Assembly (NCBI RefSeq): GCF_003014555.1
Contig: NZ_PYGE01000016.1
Span: forward strand, 1-64,000
Direction of reading: 5' to 3'
Length of the DNA stretch: 64,000 bases
Origin: Haloactinopolyspora alba
GTDB lineage: Bacteria; Actinomycetota; Actinomycetes; Jiangellales; Jiangellaceae
The notes under the pieces are model-generated. The model was not told the origin of the DNA. It ran no database searches and saw nothing but the letters and a program-made list of their open reading frames with translations. A program made the translations under genes and the position numbers. Positions 11,801 to 20,619 of the stretch are shown here, in pieces (positions within the stretch are counted from its first letter, which is position 1; every line of letters begins with the position of its first letter).

Positions 11801-13405
11801 TCAGCGGACGGTGACGACGACGCGCTGGTAGTGAGTGAGGGCTGGCGTGCCGTCGTCGGTGGCTTCGAGGATCAGGTGGATGGTCTGGCCGGGCTGGGCG
11901 TCGTCCGGCACGCGGAAGCGGGTGACGCCGCCGGGGTTCGTCGTCAGGTCGACATCGCCGGGGTAGGTTCCGGCCTCTTGGTACTGCCACCAGTCGACGG
12001 TGACGGCGTCGCCGTCGGGGTCGGTGACACGCGGCGTCAGCACGACCGGGTGGCCGGGGCGGCGGGTGCGGTCGAGGCCCTGCGGCACCCGGGCGCGGGG
12101 GTTGTGGTTGGCGTCGTCGTAGCCGCTCACGCCCCAGTCGGCACGGGCGGCGAAGTCGTTCTGGATGGCCTCGACCCAGCGGGTCTGTGGAAAACTCCGG
12201 TCGTTCTGGCCGGTGAACGGGTTGTAGTCCGAGGTGTCCAGCCAGCCGTAGCCGACTTCGGCGAACCTGCCGCCCCAGCCGCCCCACGTGGGGTTCTCCC
12301 GCGCCCGTAGGCCATTGCCGTCGAGCAGGTGCATGAACGCGGGGGAGTCGCCTTCAGAGATGAAGTCGTACTTGTCGTAGCGCTCGTACTGGCCGCCGGG
12401 TGCGATCGATTCCGGCGTCCATCGGATGTCGCGGTCCTCGCCGGGCACCGGCTTCTCGTCACCGTAGGTGCGGTACCGCTCGAGCAGGCTCCCGTGGCCC
12501 TCAAGGAAGTTCGACACCATGTAGTCGGCCTTCAACGTGTACTGGTACGGCTCCGGCACGGTGCGGTCCCAGTTGTAGGCGAAGCTCCAGAACTGACTCT
12601 GGTTGTCGATGATCTTGACGTCGGGCCAGTTCGGCCTGATGTACGCGGCGAGCGTGTCGTCCTGGGTCAGGATGTTGTAGATGACCAACTTGTCGCTGAT
12701 CTTCTGCTGGATGGCGTGCCACTTCGACGTGCCGGAGTAGTCCAGCTCGATTGACTTCAGCGCGCGCGCCAGCGTGTTCAGGCCACCCCAGGCCTGGACG
12801 TAGACCGGCCCGGGTTCGTCGTCGAGGAGCACCGACTTGATGAGGTCGGACCCGGCGGTGTCCTTCGACATGGCTCCGCTCCAGTCGACGTTACCGATCC
12901 GGTAGATGCTCCGCAGGTAGTCCGGCGTCGGATAGCCATCGGCATGCTTGATCAGGTTCGGGTAGATCTCCTCGTACCGGTCGATGTATTCGTCGACCCA
13001 CTCGGTCCCGGTCCAGCGCCACGGCTCGGTGCACGGTCCTCGCCCAGCCCAGCCGCCGCACGCGGTTGGACCAGCGGGCGCGTCCGGGTCGGCGCCACGC
13101 CAGTGGAAGATCGAGCTGGAATGGACGATGCCTTCGATATCGAACTCGTTCGCGTAGTACAGGAAGCGGATGAACGAGTCCATGTCGTCCACCTCGCCGT
13201 CCTGCGTGATGATCGTCCGAGGCTTCGGACTGGCGGCGTCCGGTGCCGCGGCGATGGTCGGCTCGCCGGGTGTCGACCGGGCGACACCGGTGCCGCCGAG
13301 TTCCAATGGGACGACGAGGCTTGCCACTGCGCCGATGAGGACGAGCCGGCGTAGACGGCCGTCCCTGAGGGCGGCCAGGTACCTGCCTGCAGTGCTGTCG
13401 CTCAA
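11801..13405 (-). CDS. secreted nucleoside-hydrolase-like protein, DUF1593/Sde182 type (copy 3)
   Basis: A 534-aa exported paralog and the first gene of the minus-strand array. It has an N-terminal hydrophobic segment (residues about 20-42), then the nucleoside-hydrolase-like domain with ITQDGEVDDMDSFIRFLYYA near residue 66 and DDEPGPVYVQAWGGLNTLAR near residue 190. The C-terminal beta domain ends in GQTIHLILEATDDGTPA. An insertion around residues 105-120 carries two cysteines (ACGGWAGRGPC), possibly a disulfide. Start is TTG 13405 preceded by GGAGGG. Its promoter faces that of the kinase-transporter operon, and an operator-like palindrome lies between them. Enzymatic activity is inferred from the fold only. 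Confidence 0.85.
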   Translation of the reverse strand: MSDSTAGRYLAALRDGRLRRLVLIGAVASLVVPLELGGTGVARSTPGEPTIAAAPDAASPKPRTIITQDGEVDDMDSFIRFLYYANEFDIEGIVHSSSIFHWRGADPDAPAGPTACGGWAGRGPCTEPWRWTGTEWVDEYIDRYEEIYPNLIKHADGYPTPDYLRSIYRIGNVDWSGAMSKDTAGSDLIKSVLLDDEPGPVYVQAWGGLNTLARALKSIELDYSGTSKWHAIQQKISDKLVIYNILTQDDTLAAYIRPNWPDVKIIDNQSQFWSFAYNWDRTVPEPYQYTLKADYMVSNFLEGHGSLLERYRTYGDEKPVPGEDRDIRWTPESIAPGGQYERYDKYDFISEGDSPAFMHLLDGNGLRARENPTWGGWGGRFAEVGYGWLDTSDYNPFTGQNDRSFPQTRWVEAIQNDFAARADWGVSGYDDANHNPRARVPQGLDRTRRPGHPVVLTPRVTDPDGDAVTVDWWQYQEAGTYPGDVDLTTNPGGVTRFRVPDDAQPGQTIHLILEATDDGTPALTHYQRVVVTVR

Positions 13406-13471
13406 TTTGCCCTCCTCGATAGACGCTGTGTGACCGACGACGGGGTGGTGCGGCGTGTGGCGAGCAAGGGG

Positions 13472-13487
13472 TTGAATAAAATTTCAA
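13472..13487. promoter_or_regulatory. operator-like palindrome A (DUF1593 operon)
   Basis: TTGAATAAAATTTCAA, a TTGAA-N6-TTCAA palindrome in an AT-rich island. It lies about 20-30 bp downstream of the predicted start of the minus-strand transcript and about 70 bp before the copy 3 start codon. The same motif occurs before the kinase operon and the SorC-type regulator gene. It resembles the DeoR operator of Bacillus subtilis (a SorC/DeoR-type protein), which supports the regulator at 22545 as the binder. Confidence 0.55.
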
Positions 13488-13510
13488 GCCTGCATGAGAT
13501 GTCGGCTCAA

Positions 13511-13539
13511 GCTACATGTGCGTTCCCGTCGAGTGTCAA
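13511..13539 (-). promoter_or_regulatory. predicted promoter of the DUF1593 operon
   Basis: On the minus strand a perfect TTGACA (-35, bases 13539-13534) is followed after exactly 17 bp by TGTAGC (-10, bases 13516-13511). Transcription would begin near 13504, just before operator A. The -10 is only a partial match. Confidence 0.45.
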
Positions 13540-13565
13540 GACTCTGGCCGGCAGGCAAACGACCC

Positions 13566-13595
13566 TTGACACCGTGGCGCCGACGTGAACAGAAT
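13566..13595 (+). promoter_or_regulatory. predicted promoter of the kinase-transporter operon
   Basis: TTGACA at 13566-13571 and CAGAAT at 13590-13595 are separated by 18 bp. The predicted transcript start near 13602 lies just upstream of operator B. The -35 is a perfect match and the -10 is moderate. Confidence 0.45.
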
Positions 13596-13606
13596 GCTGC
13601 AGATTG

Positions 13607-13630
13607 TTTCAGGCATGAAAATCTATTCAA
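13607..13630. promoter_or_regulatory. operator-like palindrome B (kinase-transporter operon)
   Basis: ATGAAAATCTATTCAA at 13615-13630 fits the (T/A)TGAA-N6-TTCAA pattern of site A. It overlaps a second inverted repeat, TTTCA-N4-TGAAA, at 13607-13620. It sits between the predicted transcript start and the kinase start codon and touches the AAGGA ribosome site, a good position for repression. Confidence 0.5.
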
Positions 13631-13640
13631 GGACAGTCGC

Positions 13641-15107
13641 ATGCCGCTAGCGTTCCTGGCGATCGACCAAGGCACGACGAACACGAAAGTGCTGCTCGTG
13701 GCGGAGGACCTGCGCGTGCTGGCCCGAGGTTCGAGTGCGGTGCCGCTCGACATGCCCGCTCCGGCGTGGTTCGAGCAGGACGCCGAGGTCATCTGGGCCG
13801 GCGTACTGGACGCGGTCGAGCAATGCATGAACGCGGTTCCGAACGTGGTGCTGGCCGGCGTCACGATCTCGGTGCAGCGCGAATCGGTAGTCGCCTGGAG
13901 AAGGTCGGACGGGCGCGCCCTGGCGCCGGTGATCGGTTGGCAGGACGGACGCATGGCCGAGTTCTGCGCCGAACTTGCCGCGGAAGGCGCGGACGCGATG
14001 ATCCGGGCCCGCACCGGGCTGCGGCTCGATCCGATGTTCTCCGCTCCGAAGATGCGCTGGCTCGTCGACTCTCTCCGCAGCGCCGGCGCCGCGAGCGATG
14101 ATCTCTGCCTCGGCACCGTCGACGCCTTCTTGGTCCACCGACTGACCGGCGGCGATACGTTCGCGACCGAGGCTGGATGTGCCTCGCGCACCCTGCTGCT
14201 CGACGTCGACAAGACGGCCTGGAGCCCGGAACTGCTGGACACCTTCGGGATCCCCGCAGAGGTGTTGCCCGAGGTGCGTACCTCCGCCGGCGGTTTCGGC
14301 CGAACAGCCGGCGCCGGGTCGATCCCGGCGGATCTGCCAGTGCTTGCAGTGCTCGGCGATTCCCATGCCGCGCTGTACGCCCAGGGATGCCGCACCGAAG
14401 GCGCAGCGAAAGCGACCTACGGCACCGGGTCATCGGTGATGGCGCCCGCCGTCCGCCGTCATGGGTTCTCCGGGCTCCTGTCGACGACGCTGGCGTGGCA
14501 GATCGACGACCCGGCATTCGCGTTGGAGGGCAACATACTGGCGACCGGTGCCGCGCTCGCCAGCACGGCGCGCCTGCTCGGAGTGGCGGACGGCCCGGCC
14601 CTGGCCGCGCTCGCCGCGACCGTGAGCGATGCGGGTGGGCTGATCATGGTGCCGGCGTTCGCCGGGCTGGCCGCGCCGCACTGGGATCGGGATGCTCAGG
14701 GACTGCTCGTCGGCTTGGCCGGGGACACTGAACCGGCACAGGTCGCGCGCGCCGCCATCGATGCGGTCGCCCATCAGGTGTGCGACGTCGTCGACGTCAT
14801 CGACGACGAGAACGCACCTCTGGTCGAGTTGCGCGCCGACGGCGGCGGAAGTCGTAGCGACGTGCTGATGCAGGCACAAGCGGACCTCCTCGGCCGCCCG
14901 GTGGCGGTTTCGGCGGCGGCCGAACTGTCGGCGTTGGGCGTGGTCGAACTGGCATTGAACGTGGAGCGGGGTGAGCGCGGGGCGGGTCCTGGCGGGGCCG
15001 TCGCCAGGGTGTACGAGCCGCAGATCGATGTCGACCGCCGCGCGGTGGCCCGCGCTCGCTGGCGCGATGCGATACGCCGCTCACGCGGATTGGACACCGG
15101 CCGATGA
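13641..15107 (+). CDS. FGGY-family carbohydrate kinase
   Basis: A 488-aa sugar kinase of the glycerol kinase/xylulokinase superfamily. The N-terminal phosphate-binding motif is AIDQGTTNTKVLL (residues 6-18), the second half has GDSHAALYAQG and an ATP-binding segment around residues 250-290, and a late GGGSRSDVLMQAQADLLGRP motif near residue 410 binds adenine. Start is ATG 13641 with AAGGACAG about 6 nt upstream; the longer open frame has no ribosome site. First gene of an operon with a pentose-type importer, isomerase and split transketolase. In that setting D-apulose kinase is the best specific guess; ribulo-, xylulo- or erythrulokinase remain possible. Confidence 0.9.
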   Translation: MPLAFLAIDQGTTNTKVLLVAEDLRVLARGSSAVPLDMPAPAWFEQDAEVIWAGVLDAVEQCMNAVPNVVLAGVTISVQRESVVAWRRSDGRALAPVIGWQDGRMAEFCAELAAEGADAMIRARTGLRLDPMFSAPKMRWLVDSLRSAGAASDDLCLGTVDAFLVHRLTGGDTFATEAGCASRTLLLDVDKTAWSPELLDTFGIPAEVLPEVRTSAGGFGRTAGAGSIPADLPVLAVLGDSHAALYAQGCRTEGAAKATYGTGSSVMAPAVRRHGFSGLLSTTLAWQIDDPAFALEGNILATGAALASTARLLGVADGPALAALAATVSDAGGLIMVPAFAGLAAPHWDRDAQGLLVGLAGDTEPAQVARAAIDAVAHQVCDVVDVIDDENAPLVELRADGGGSRSDVLMQAQADLLGRPVAVSAAAELSALGVVELALNVERGERGAGPGGAVARVYEPQIDVDRRAVARARWRDAIRRSRGLDTGR

Positions 15108-15811
15108 GCGAGGCAGCGAACGGAATGGGACCGGAGATCGTGGGATCCGAAGCACGAGTGACGCAACGCGTGACCTGGTGGCGCCGCCGTGGGTTGATAC
15201 TCGGTGCGTGCACGGTCGTGCTCGCGGCGCTGATGGTGACGGACACGACTTTCGTGTCCACGGACGAGCGGGACGCGGCTGCCGAGACGGCCGTCGAGTA
15301 CGCCGAGCAGAACTACCTCTCCGAGGTCGTGCCGACGATCGAGGAGTCGGCGACACCCGTCGACGAGTTGCTGACCGCGATCGTCGCCGATCCGGAGGCG
15401 GCCGGCGAGGAGTTCGGTAGCCGTGAGGGGGAGAACAAGCCCTATTCGTACGCGACACGGGCGAGCGGCACCTTCGTCGAGGGTGAGTTCGGGGAGATCG
15501 GGCTCGACGTCTCCGGGATTCCCGACGGCCTGTCAGTCGGCGTCGCGGTGCCGCCGCTCGGATCGTCGACGGCAATACGTGACGCGGGCACGGAGGCGAC
15601 CTTCGGTCAGTTCGAGAACCAGACCGAGTACCAGAACGTCGCCATCGAGTTGAACAAGCAGGTCGTGGCGCACGTGTTCGAACCGATCGACATCGAGTCG
15701 CTGGTCGGTCAGGAGGTCGTGGTCACCGGCGCGTTCACGTGGGCGTCGGACACCGGGGGCGAGATCGACCACGTGACGATCGTGCCGGTGTCGATCGAGG
15801 TCGCGTCGTGA
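15104..15811 (+). CDS. DUF2291 family membrane-anchored protein
   Basis: A 235-aa protein with one N-terminal transmembrane or signal segment (residues about 27-48) and an extracellular part. The C-terminal half (YATRASGTF ... GSSTAIRDAGTEATFGQFEN) matches DUF2291, a family repeatedly found with RbsABC-type sugar transporters and assumed to help them. The gene overlaps the kinase by 4 nt and the ATPase gene by 4 nt, so translation is coupled. No lipobox cysteine is present, unlike many relatives, so it is probably held by an uncleaved N-terminal helix. Molecular role unknown. Confidence 0.75.
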   Translation: MSEAANGMGPEIVGSEARVTQRVTWWRRRGLILGACTVVLAALMVTDTTFVSTDERDAAAETAVEYAEQNYLSEVVPTIEESATPVDELLTAIVADPEAAGEEFGSREGENKPYSYATRASGTFVEGEFGEIGLDVSGIPDGLSVGVAVPPLGSSTAIRDAGTEATFGQFENQTEYQNVAIELNKQVVAHVFEPIDIESLVGQEVVVTGAFTWASDTGGEIDHVTIVPVSIEVAS

Positions 15812-17373
15812 GCGCCGCGCCGGAGGTGTCCTCGGACGTGGTCGTGCGTGCGCTCGGGGTCACGAAGATCTACGGCGGCACGCACGCGTTGCGGGGCGTG
15901 GACTTCGAAGTCCGAGCCGGGCGGGTCGTCGCGTTGCTCGGCGAGAACGGTGCCGGTAAGTCGACGCTGATGAAGATCCTGGCCGGTGTGGAGCAGCCGA
16001 CAGCGGGGCAGCTCGAGCTGTATGGCCGTCCGGCATCCTTCGACTCGCCGGCCGACGCCCTCAGCCAGGGTGTGGCGATCATCCACCAGGAACTCAACCT
16101 CTGCCCCAACCTCTCCGTCGCGGACAACATCTTCCTTGGGCGTGAGCGTGGCAGGGGCGGGGGGTTCGTCGACTACTCGGAACAGAGCGAGTTGGCTCAT
16201 CGTCTGTTCGAGCGCCTGGAGGAGCCCATCGATCCGGGGCGGCTCGTCGAGGACCTTCGGCTCGGTCAGCAGCAGCTCGTGGAGATCGCGCGGGCGCTCA
16301 GCGAGCAGACGCGGGTGTTGATCATGGACGAGCCCACGTCGGCCCTCTCCGGCTCCGAAGTCGAAGTGCTGTTCCGAGTGATACGCGAGCTGACCGCCCA
16401 AGGGGTCGCGATCATCTACATCTCACACCACCTCGACGAATGCCTCGAGATCGCCGACGACGCTGTCGTCCTGCGCGACGGCTCGGTGGTGGCGGCCGCG
16501 TCCATGGCCGACGTGGATCTGTCGTGGATCGTTCAGCAGATGGTCGGGCGTGACGAGGGTGAGCTCTACGCTCCGCTGGCGTTCGATCCTGGCGTGCCAC
16601 TGCTCGAGATCCGCGACGTTGTTGTCGCCGACCCCGAGAACGCCGGCCGGCTGGCCGTGCGCGACGTCTCGCTGACAGTGCACGAGAACGAGGTGGTCGG
16701 GCTCTACGGCCTGATGGGGGCAGGCCGGACCGAGCTGCTCGAGGCTGTCGCGGGGCGCAACGCCGTCGCGGCCGGCGACATCCGGCTCGACGGGGCGTCA
16801 CTCGTCGGAAAGCGCATCAGCGAGCGCATCAGGGCCGGTGTCGCGCTGGTGCCGGAGGACCGGCACCGCGACGGCCTGGTGCCGGCGCTGTCAGTCGGCC
16901 GCAACCTGTCGCTCGCGGCACTCAGCAGATTCCTCAAGGGCGTGTTCCTGGACCGGCGAACGGAGGCCACGGCCGTGCAGTCGGCGATGTCGGACGTACG
17001 GGTCAAGGCCGCCGGAGCGCACGCCGAGATCGGCTCGCTCTCCGGTGGCAATCAGCAGAAGGTCGTCGTCGGAAAGGTGCTGCTGACCTCACCCCGGGTG
17101 GTCGTGCTCGATGAGCCCACCAGGGGGATCGACGTGGGCGCCAAGGCCGACATCTTCGCCCTGATGGCAGACCAGGCGAAGGACGGACGCGGCGTGCTGT
17201 TCGCGACGTCCGAGGTCGAGGAGGTCCTGCACGCCGCCGACCGGATCATCGTGATGTCGCGCGGCCTGGTGGTTGGAGAGTTCGACCCGAGAACGACGAC
17301 AAGAGAGGAACTCATGGCTGCCTCCGGTGAGGCGCTGGAAGGCCTGACCACGAACGGAGGCGACCCAGCATGA
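15808..17373 (+). CDS. sugar ABC transporter ATP-binding protein, RbsA type
   Basis: A 521-aa protein with two fused ATPase domains, as in ribose, xylose and galactose importers. Domain 1 has GENGAGKST near residue 48, LRLGQQQLVEIARAL and MDEPTSALS. Domain 2 has the usual degenerate Walker A (GLMGAGRTEL, near residue 300), LSGGNQQKVVVGKVL and LDEPTRGIDVGAK. Start is GTG 15808, inside the GTGA overlap with the DUF2291 gene; it ends in a 4-nt overlap with the permease. It energises uptake through the permease at 17370 and binding protein at 18536. Confidence 0.93.
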   Translation: MSAAPEVSSDVVVRALGVTKIYGGTHALRGVDFEVRAGRVVALLGENGAGKSTLMKILAGVEQPTAGQLELYGRPASFDSPADALSQGVAIIHQELNLCPNLSVADNIFLGRERGRGGGFVDYSEQSELAHRLFERLEEPIDPGRLVEDLRLGQQQLVEIARALSEQTRVLIMDEPTSALSGSEVEVLFRVIRELTAQGVAIIYISHHLDECLEIADDAVVLRDGSVVAAASMADVDLSWIVQQMVGRDEGELYAPLAFDPGVPLLEIRDVVVADPENAGRLAVRDVSLTVHENEVVGLYGLMGAGRTELLEAVAGRNAVAAGDIRLDGASLVGKRISERIRAGVALVPEDRHRDGLVPALSVGRNLSLAALSRFLKGVFLDRRTEATAVQSAMSDVRVKAAGAHAEIGSLSGGNQQKVVVGKVLLTSPRVVVLDEPTRGIDVGAKADIFALMADQAKDGRGVLFATSEVEEVLHAADRIIVMSRGLVVGEFDPRTTTREELMAASGEALEGLTTNGGDPA

Positions 17374-18500
17374 CGACGACAGCCAAGGACCCGGTCGAGA
17401 CGGGTCAAGGTCGGTCGCCGCAGATCCCGAAGCGCAAACGCGGTGTCGGAGAGTTCCTGATCGATCAGCGGGCGTTCGTCGCGCTCATCGTGCTGGTCAT
17501 CATCTTCGGCCTGCTGTCGGACAACTTCTTGGATCCCTCCAACCTCGTCACCATGACCCGGCACGTCGCCTACAACGCGATACTCGCCCTGGGCATGCTC
17601 TTGGTGATCACCACAGCCGGCATCGACCTGTCTGTCGGCTCCACGGTGGGCCTGTCCGGCGTCGTAGCCGGGACGATGCTCCAAGGCTGGGGAATCTCGT
17701 TGTTCGATGTCACGGCGTACCCAGCCGTGTGGGTCGTGGTCATCGTGTCGCTGGCGGTGGGTGCGGCGGTGGGTGCGCTCAACGGATTGCTCGTCACCAG
17801 ATTCAACGTCGCGCCCTTTATCGCGACACTCGGCATGATGTACGTCGCCAGAGGAGCGGCCCTGCTCATCTCGGACGGCGCCACTTTCCCGCGGCTGCAG
17901 GGAGACCCGGAGCTCGGCAACACCGGTTTCTCGTTCCTCGGCACCGGACGACCGCTCGGCATCCCGACCGCGATCTGGATCATGGGGGTGTTCGCGATCG
18001 TCATCGGGCTCCTGATGACACGCACCCGGTTCGGCCGCTGGGTGTACGCGACCGGAGGAAACGATCGCGCCGCGGACCTCGCCGGTGTGCCGGTCAACAA
18101 GGTCAGAATGCGTGCGTACATGATCTCCGGTCTGTGTGCCGCGATGGCCGGGCTCATCATCGCGTCGGAACTCACCTCCGCGGCGCCACAAACCGGTCAG
18201 ACCTTCGAACTGAACGCCATCGCGGCCGTCGTGATCGGCGGTGCCTCGCTGGCGGGCGGACGCGGCACCGTCAAGGGCGCGCTCATCGGTGCCTTCGTCA
18301 TCGGGTTCCTCTCCGACGGGCTGGTCATGGTCGGCGTTTCGAGTTTCTGGCAGATGGTCATCAAGGGCCTCGTGATCGTCTTGGCGGTCATGCTCGACCG
18401 GGGCCAGGAGAAGTTGAAAGAAGCCCGTGCGGCTGCGGCCGCGGCGCAAAGCAACCAGCAGGAACCGGCACCGAGCTCTTCCGGCACCCGGTCCACCTGA
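17370..18500 (+). CDS. sugar ABC transporter permease, RbsC type
   Basis: A 376-aa multi-spanning membrane protein of the BPD_transp_2 family, with about 9-10 hydrophobic segments between residues 30 and 345. Typical motifs are AGIDLSVGSTVGLSG near residue 85 and VVIGGASLAGGRGTVKGALI near residue 290. The first 28 residues and last 25 (Ala/Gln/Ser-rich) are polar and cytoplasmic. It overlaps the ATPase gene by 4 nt and is followed after 35 bp by the binding-protein gene. It forms the transmembrane channel of the pentose-type importer. Confidence 0.93.
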   Translation: MTTTAKDPVETGQGRSPQIPKRKRGVGEFLIDQRAFVALIVLVIIFGLLSDNFLDPSNLVTMTRHVAYNAILALGMLLVITTAGIDLSVGSTVGLSGVVAGTMLQGWGISLFDVTAYPAVWVVVIVSLAVGAAVGALNGLLVTRFNVAPFIATLGMMYVARGAALLISDGATFPRLQGDPELGNTGFSFLGTGRPLGIPTAIWIMGVFAIVIGLLMTRTRFGRWVYATGGNDRAADLAGVPVNKVRMRAYMISGLCAAMAGLIIASELTSAAPQTGQTFELNAIAAVVIGGASLAGGRGTVKGALIGAFVIGFLSDGLVMVGVSSFWQMVIKGLVIVLAVMLDRGQEKLKEARAAAAAAQSNQQEPAPSSSGTRST

Positions 18501-18535
18501 GATGTCCGAGACCCTTCATCCGAAAGAAGTGAGGC

Positions 18536-19546
18536 ATGATGCGACGTACGCTCCGCAACGGCGCGGGACTGGTAGCGGCCCTGACTGCGATGGTCCTCGT
18601 CGGTTGTTCGAACGGAACCAGCACGACAGCGGCGGAGAGTCCGGACACGGACGAGTCGCAGACCGCATCCGGCGAAGCCGGCGGCCTGATCTCCGTCATC
18701 ACACCGTCCCACGCGAACCCGTTCTTCAAAGCTGAAGCCGACGCTGCCGTGGCCAAAGCCGAAGAGCTCGGATACGAGGCCCAAGCCAACTCCCATGACG
18801 ACGACCCGAACCGGCAGAGCCAACTGATCGACTCGGCGATCTCCAACGGCGCGAAGGCGATCATCCTCGACAACGCCGGCGCCGACGTCACCATCGGCGC
18901 CGTGCAGAAGGCCGAGGACGCCGGCGTCCCGGTCTTCCTCATCGACCGCGAGATCAATCAGACGGGTATCGCCAAATCCCAGATCGTCGCCAACAACTCC
19001 CAGGGTGCCGGGCTGGTGGCCGAGGCGTTCGTCGAGGCACTCGAAGGGAAGGGCAAGTACATCGAGCTCGTCGGTCGCGAGACCGACACGAATGCGCAGG
19101 TCCGTTCCGACGCCTTCCATGCCGTGCTCGACCAGTATCCCGATCTCGTCCAGGCCGCACGCGAGACGGCGAACTGGGACCAGCAGGAAGCATTCACCAA
19201 GGTCGAGACACTGCTGCAGAAAGATCGCGACATCCAAGGCATCATCGCCGGCAACGACACCATGGCCCTCGGCGCCGTGGCCGCGGTCGACGCGGCCGGA
19301 CTGACCGGCGAGGTCGTCATCGCGGGTTTCGACGGCAGTCCTGACGCCGTGCAGGCCATCAAGCAGGGGAAGATGCTCGCCACCGGTCTACAGCCCGCCG
19401 TCCGGATCGCCGAGATGGCCGTCGAGCAGGCCGATCGATACGTCCGGACGGGGGAGACCGGCGCAGAGGAGAAGCAGTCCATCGACTGCGTCCTCATCAC
19501 GGCCGAGAACGCCGATCGGTACACGAACTTCGCCATGTCGGAGTGA
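18536..19546 (+). CDS. sugar ABC transporter substrate-binding lipoprotein, RbsB type
   Basis: A 336-aa lipoprotein of the periplasmic-binding-protein-4 (ribose-binding) family. The signal peptide ends in a LVGC lipobox with Cys24 as the lipidated residue. A Ser/Thr/Glu-rich linker (about 25-50) precedes two Rossmann lobes. Binding-site segments include PSHANPFFKAEADA near residue 60, DNAGADV and FLIDREINQTG near residue 135, and FDGSPDAVQAI near residue 265. The double Phe after NP and the DRE motif are as in pentose binders. Start is ATG 18536 with AAAGAAGTGAGG upstream. Confidence 0.92.
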   Translation: MMRRTLRNGAGLVAALTAMVLVGCSNGTSTTAAESPDTDESQTASGEAGGLISVITPSHANPFFKAEADAAVAKAEELGYEAQANSHDDDPNRQSQLIDSAISNGAKAIILDNAGADVTIGAVQKAEDAGVPVFLIDREINQTGIAKSQIVANNSQGAGLVAEAFVEALEGKGKYIELVGRETDTNAQVRSDAFHAVLDQYPDLVQAARETANWDQQEAFTKVETLLQKDRDIQGIIAGNDTMALGAVAAVDAAGLTGEVVIAGFDGSPDAVQAIKQGKMLATGLQPAVRIAEMAVEQADRYVRTGETGAEEKQSIDCVLITAENADRYTNFAMSE

Positions 19547-19623
19547 CGTCACCGCTGCGGCTGACGGCTCCCAGCAGTCGCCGCCGACGTCTGCCTCGGA
19601 CTGAATGAATCAGAAGGGCCTGA

Positions 19624-20619
19624 ATGATGATGCAAGAACCGCGGTTCGGTGCCGGCCTCTGGCATTTCGCCAGCTACGTGGATCGATACGCTGTGGACGG
19701 CTACGGACCTCCGCGCACGACACTCGACGCGATCGCACTTGCCGGCTCCGTCGGTGAGCTGTCGGTCGTGGACCTCAACTTTCCGTTCACTCCCGGAGTC
19801 GGACAGGACGAGGTCAAGGACGCGTTGGCCGAGGCAGGCCTCTCGGCCATCGGAATCACGCCGGAGATCTACCTGAGGCGTTGGTCGCGAGGGGCGTTCA
19901 CCAACCCGGACCCCGCGGCGCGCGGCGCCGCGCTGGACCTGATGCACGAGGCAGCTGGTGTCGTGCGCGATCTCGGCGCGGACTACGTGAAGATCTGGCC
20001 CGGTCAGGACGGTTGGGACTATCCGTTCCAGGTGAATCACCACGAGGTCTGGAAACTCGCTGTGGACGGCATGGTCGAGCTGGCCGGCGCCCATCCCGAC
20101 CTGAGATTCGCCATCGAGTACAAGCCACGCGAACCGCGGGTCAAGATGCTCTGGGACTCCGCCGCCCGCACCATCCTCGGGATCCAGCAGACCGGGCTGG
20201 ACAACGTCGGCGTGTTGCTGGACTTCGGGCACTCGCTCTACGGCGGGGAGTCACCGGCCGATGCGGCCCAGTTGCTGATCGACCACGACCTGCTCTACGG
20301 GATGGACGTCAACGACAACCTGCGCGGCTGGGACGACGACCTGGTGGTCGGCACGGTCCACATGACGGAGATCTTCGAGTTCTTCCACACCCTTCGTGCC
20401 AACGGCTGGGACGGGGTGTGGCAGTTGGACCAGTTCCCGTTCCGGGAGGACAGCGTGGACGCGGCGCGTACCTCGATCCGTTTCCTCAAAGCCATCCACC
20501 GCGCACTGGATCTCCTGGACGTGCCGGCGCTGCGGGAGGCACAGGCGCGCCAGGACGCGATGGCCGCACAACGGCTCGTGCAGGACGCGCTGCTCCAGTC
20601 GATGGCAGGTGACCGATGA
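19624..20619 (+). CDS. sugar isomerase/epimerase, xylose-isomerase-like TIM barrel
   Basis: A 331-aa single-domain TIM barrel (AP_endonuc_2 superfamily). Candidate metal ligands appear as EYKPREPR near residue 160, [11 protein letters not shown] near residue 200 and GMDVNDN near residue 223. Start is the first ATG of a run at 19624, with AAGGG about 5 nt upstream. It ends with a 4-nt overlap with the transketolase gene. With an FGGY kinase and a split transketolase in the same operon it would make the ketose that the kinase uses; D-apiose isomerase (giving D-apulose) is the best match to a described pathway. Epimerase or other aldose isomerase activity cannot be excluded. Confidence 0.8.
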   Translation: MMMQEPRFGAGLWHFASYVDRYAVDGYGPPRTTLDAIALAGSVGELSVVDLNFPFTPGVGQDEVKDALAEAGLSAIGITPEIYLRRWSRGAFTNPDPAARGAALDLMHEAAGVVRDLGADYVKIWPGQDGWDYPFQVNHHEVWKLAVDGMVELAGAHPDLRFAIEYKPREPRVKMLWDSAARTILGIQQTGLDNVGVLLDFGHSLYGGESPADAAQLLIDHDLLYGMDVNDNLRGWDDDLVVGTVHMTEIFEFFHTLRANGWDGVWQLDQFPFREDSVDAARTSIRFLKAIHRALDLLDVPALREAQARQDAMAAQRLVQDALLQSMAGDR

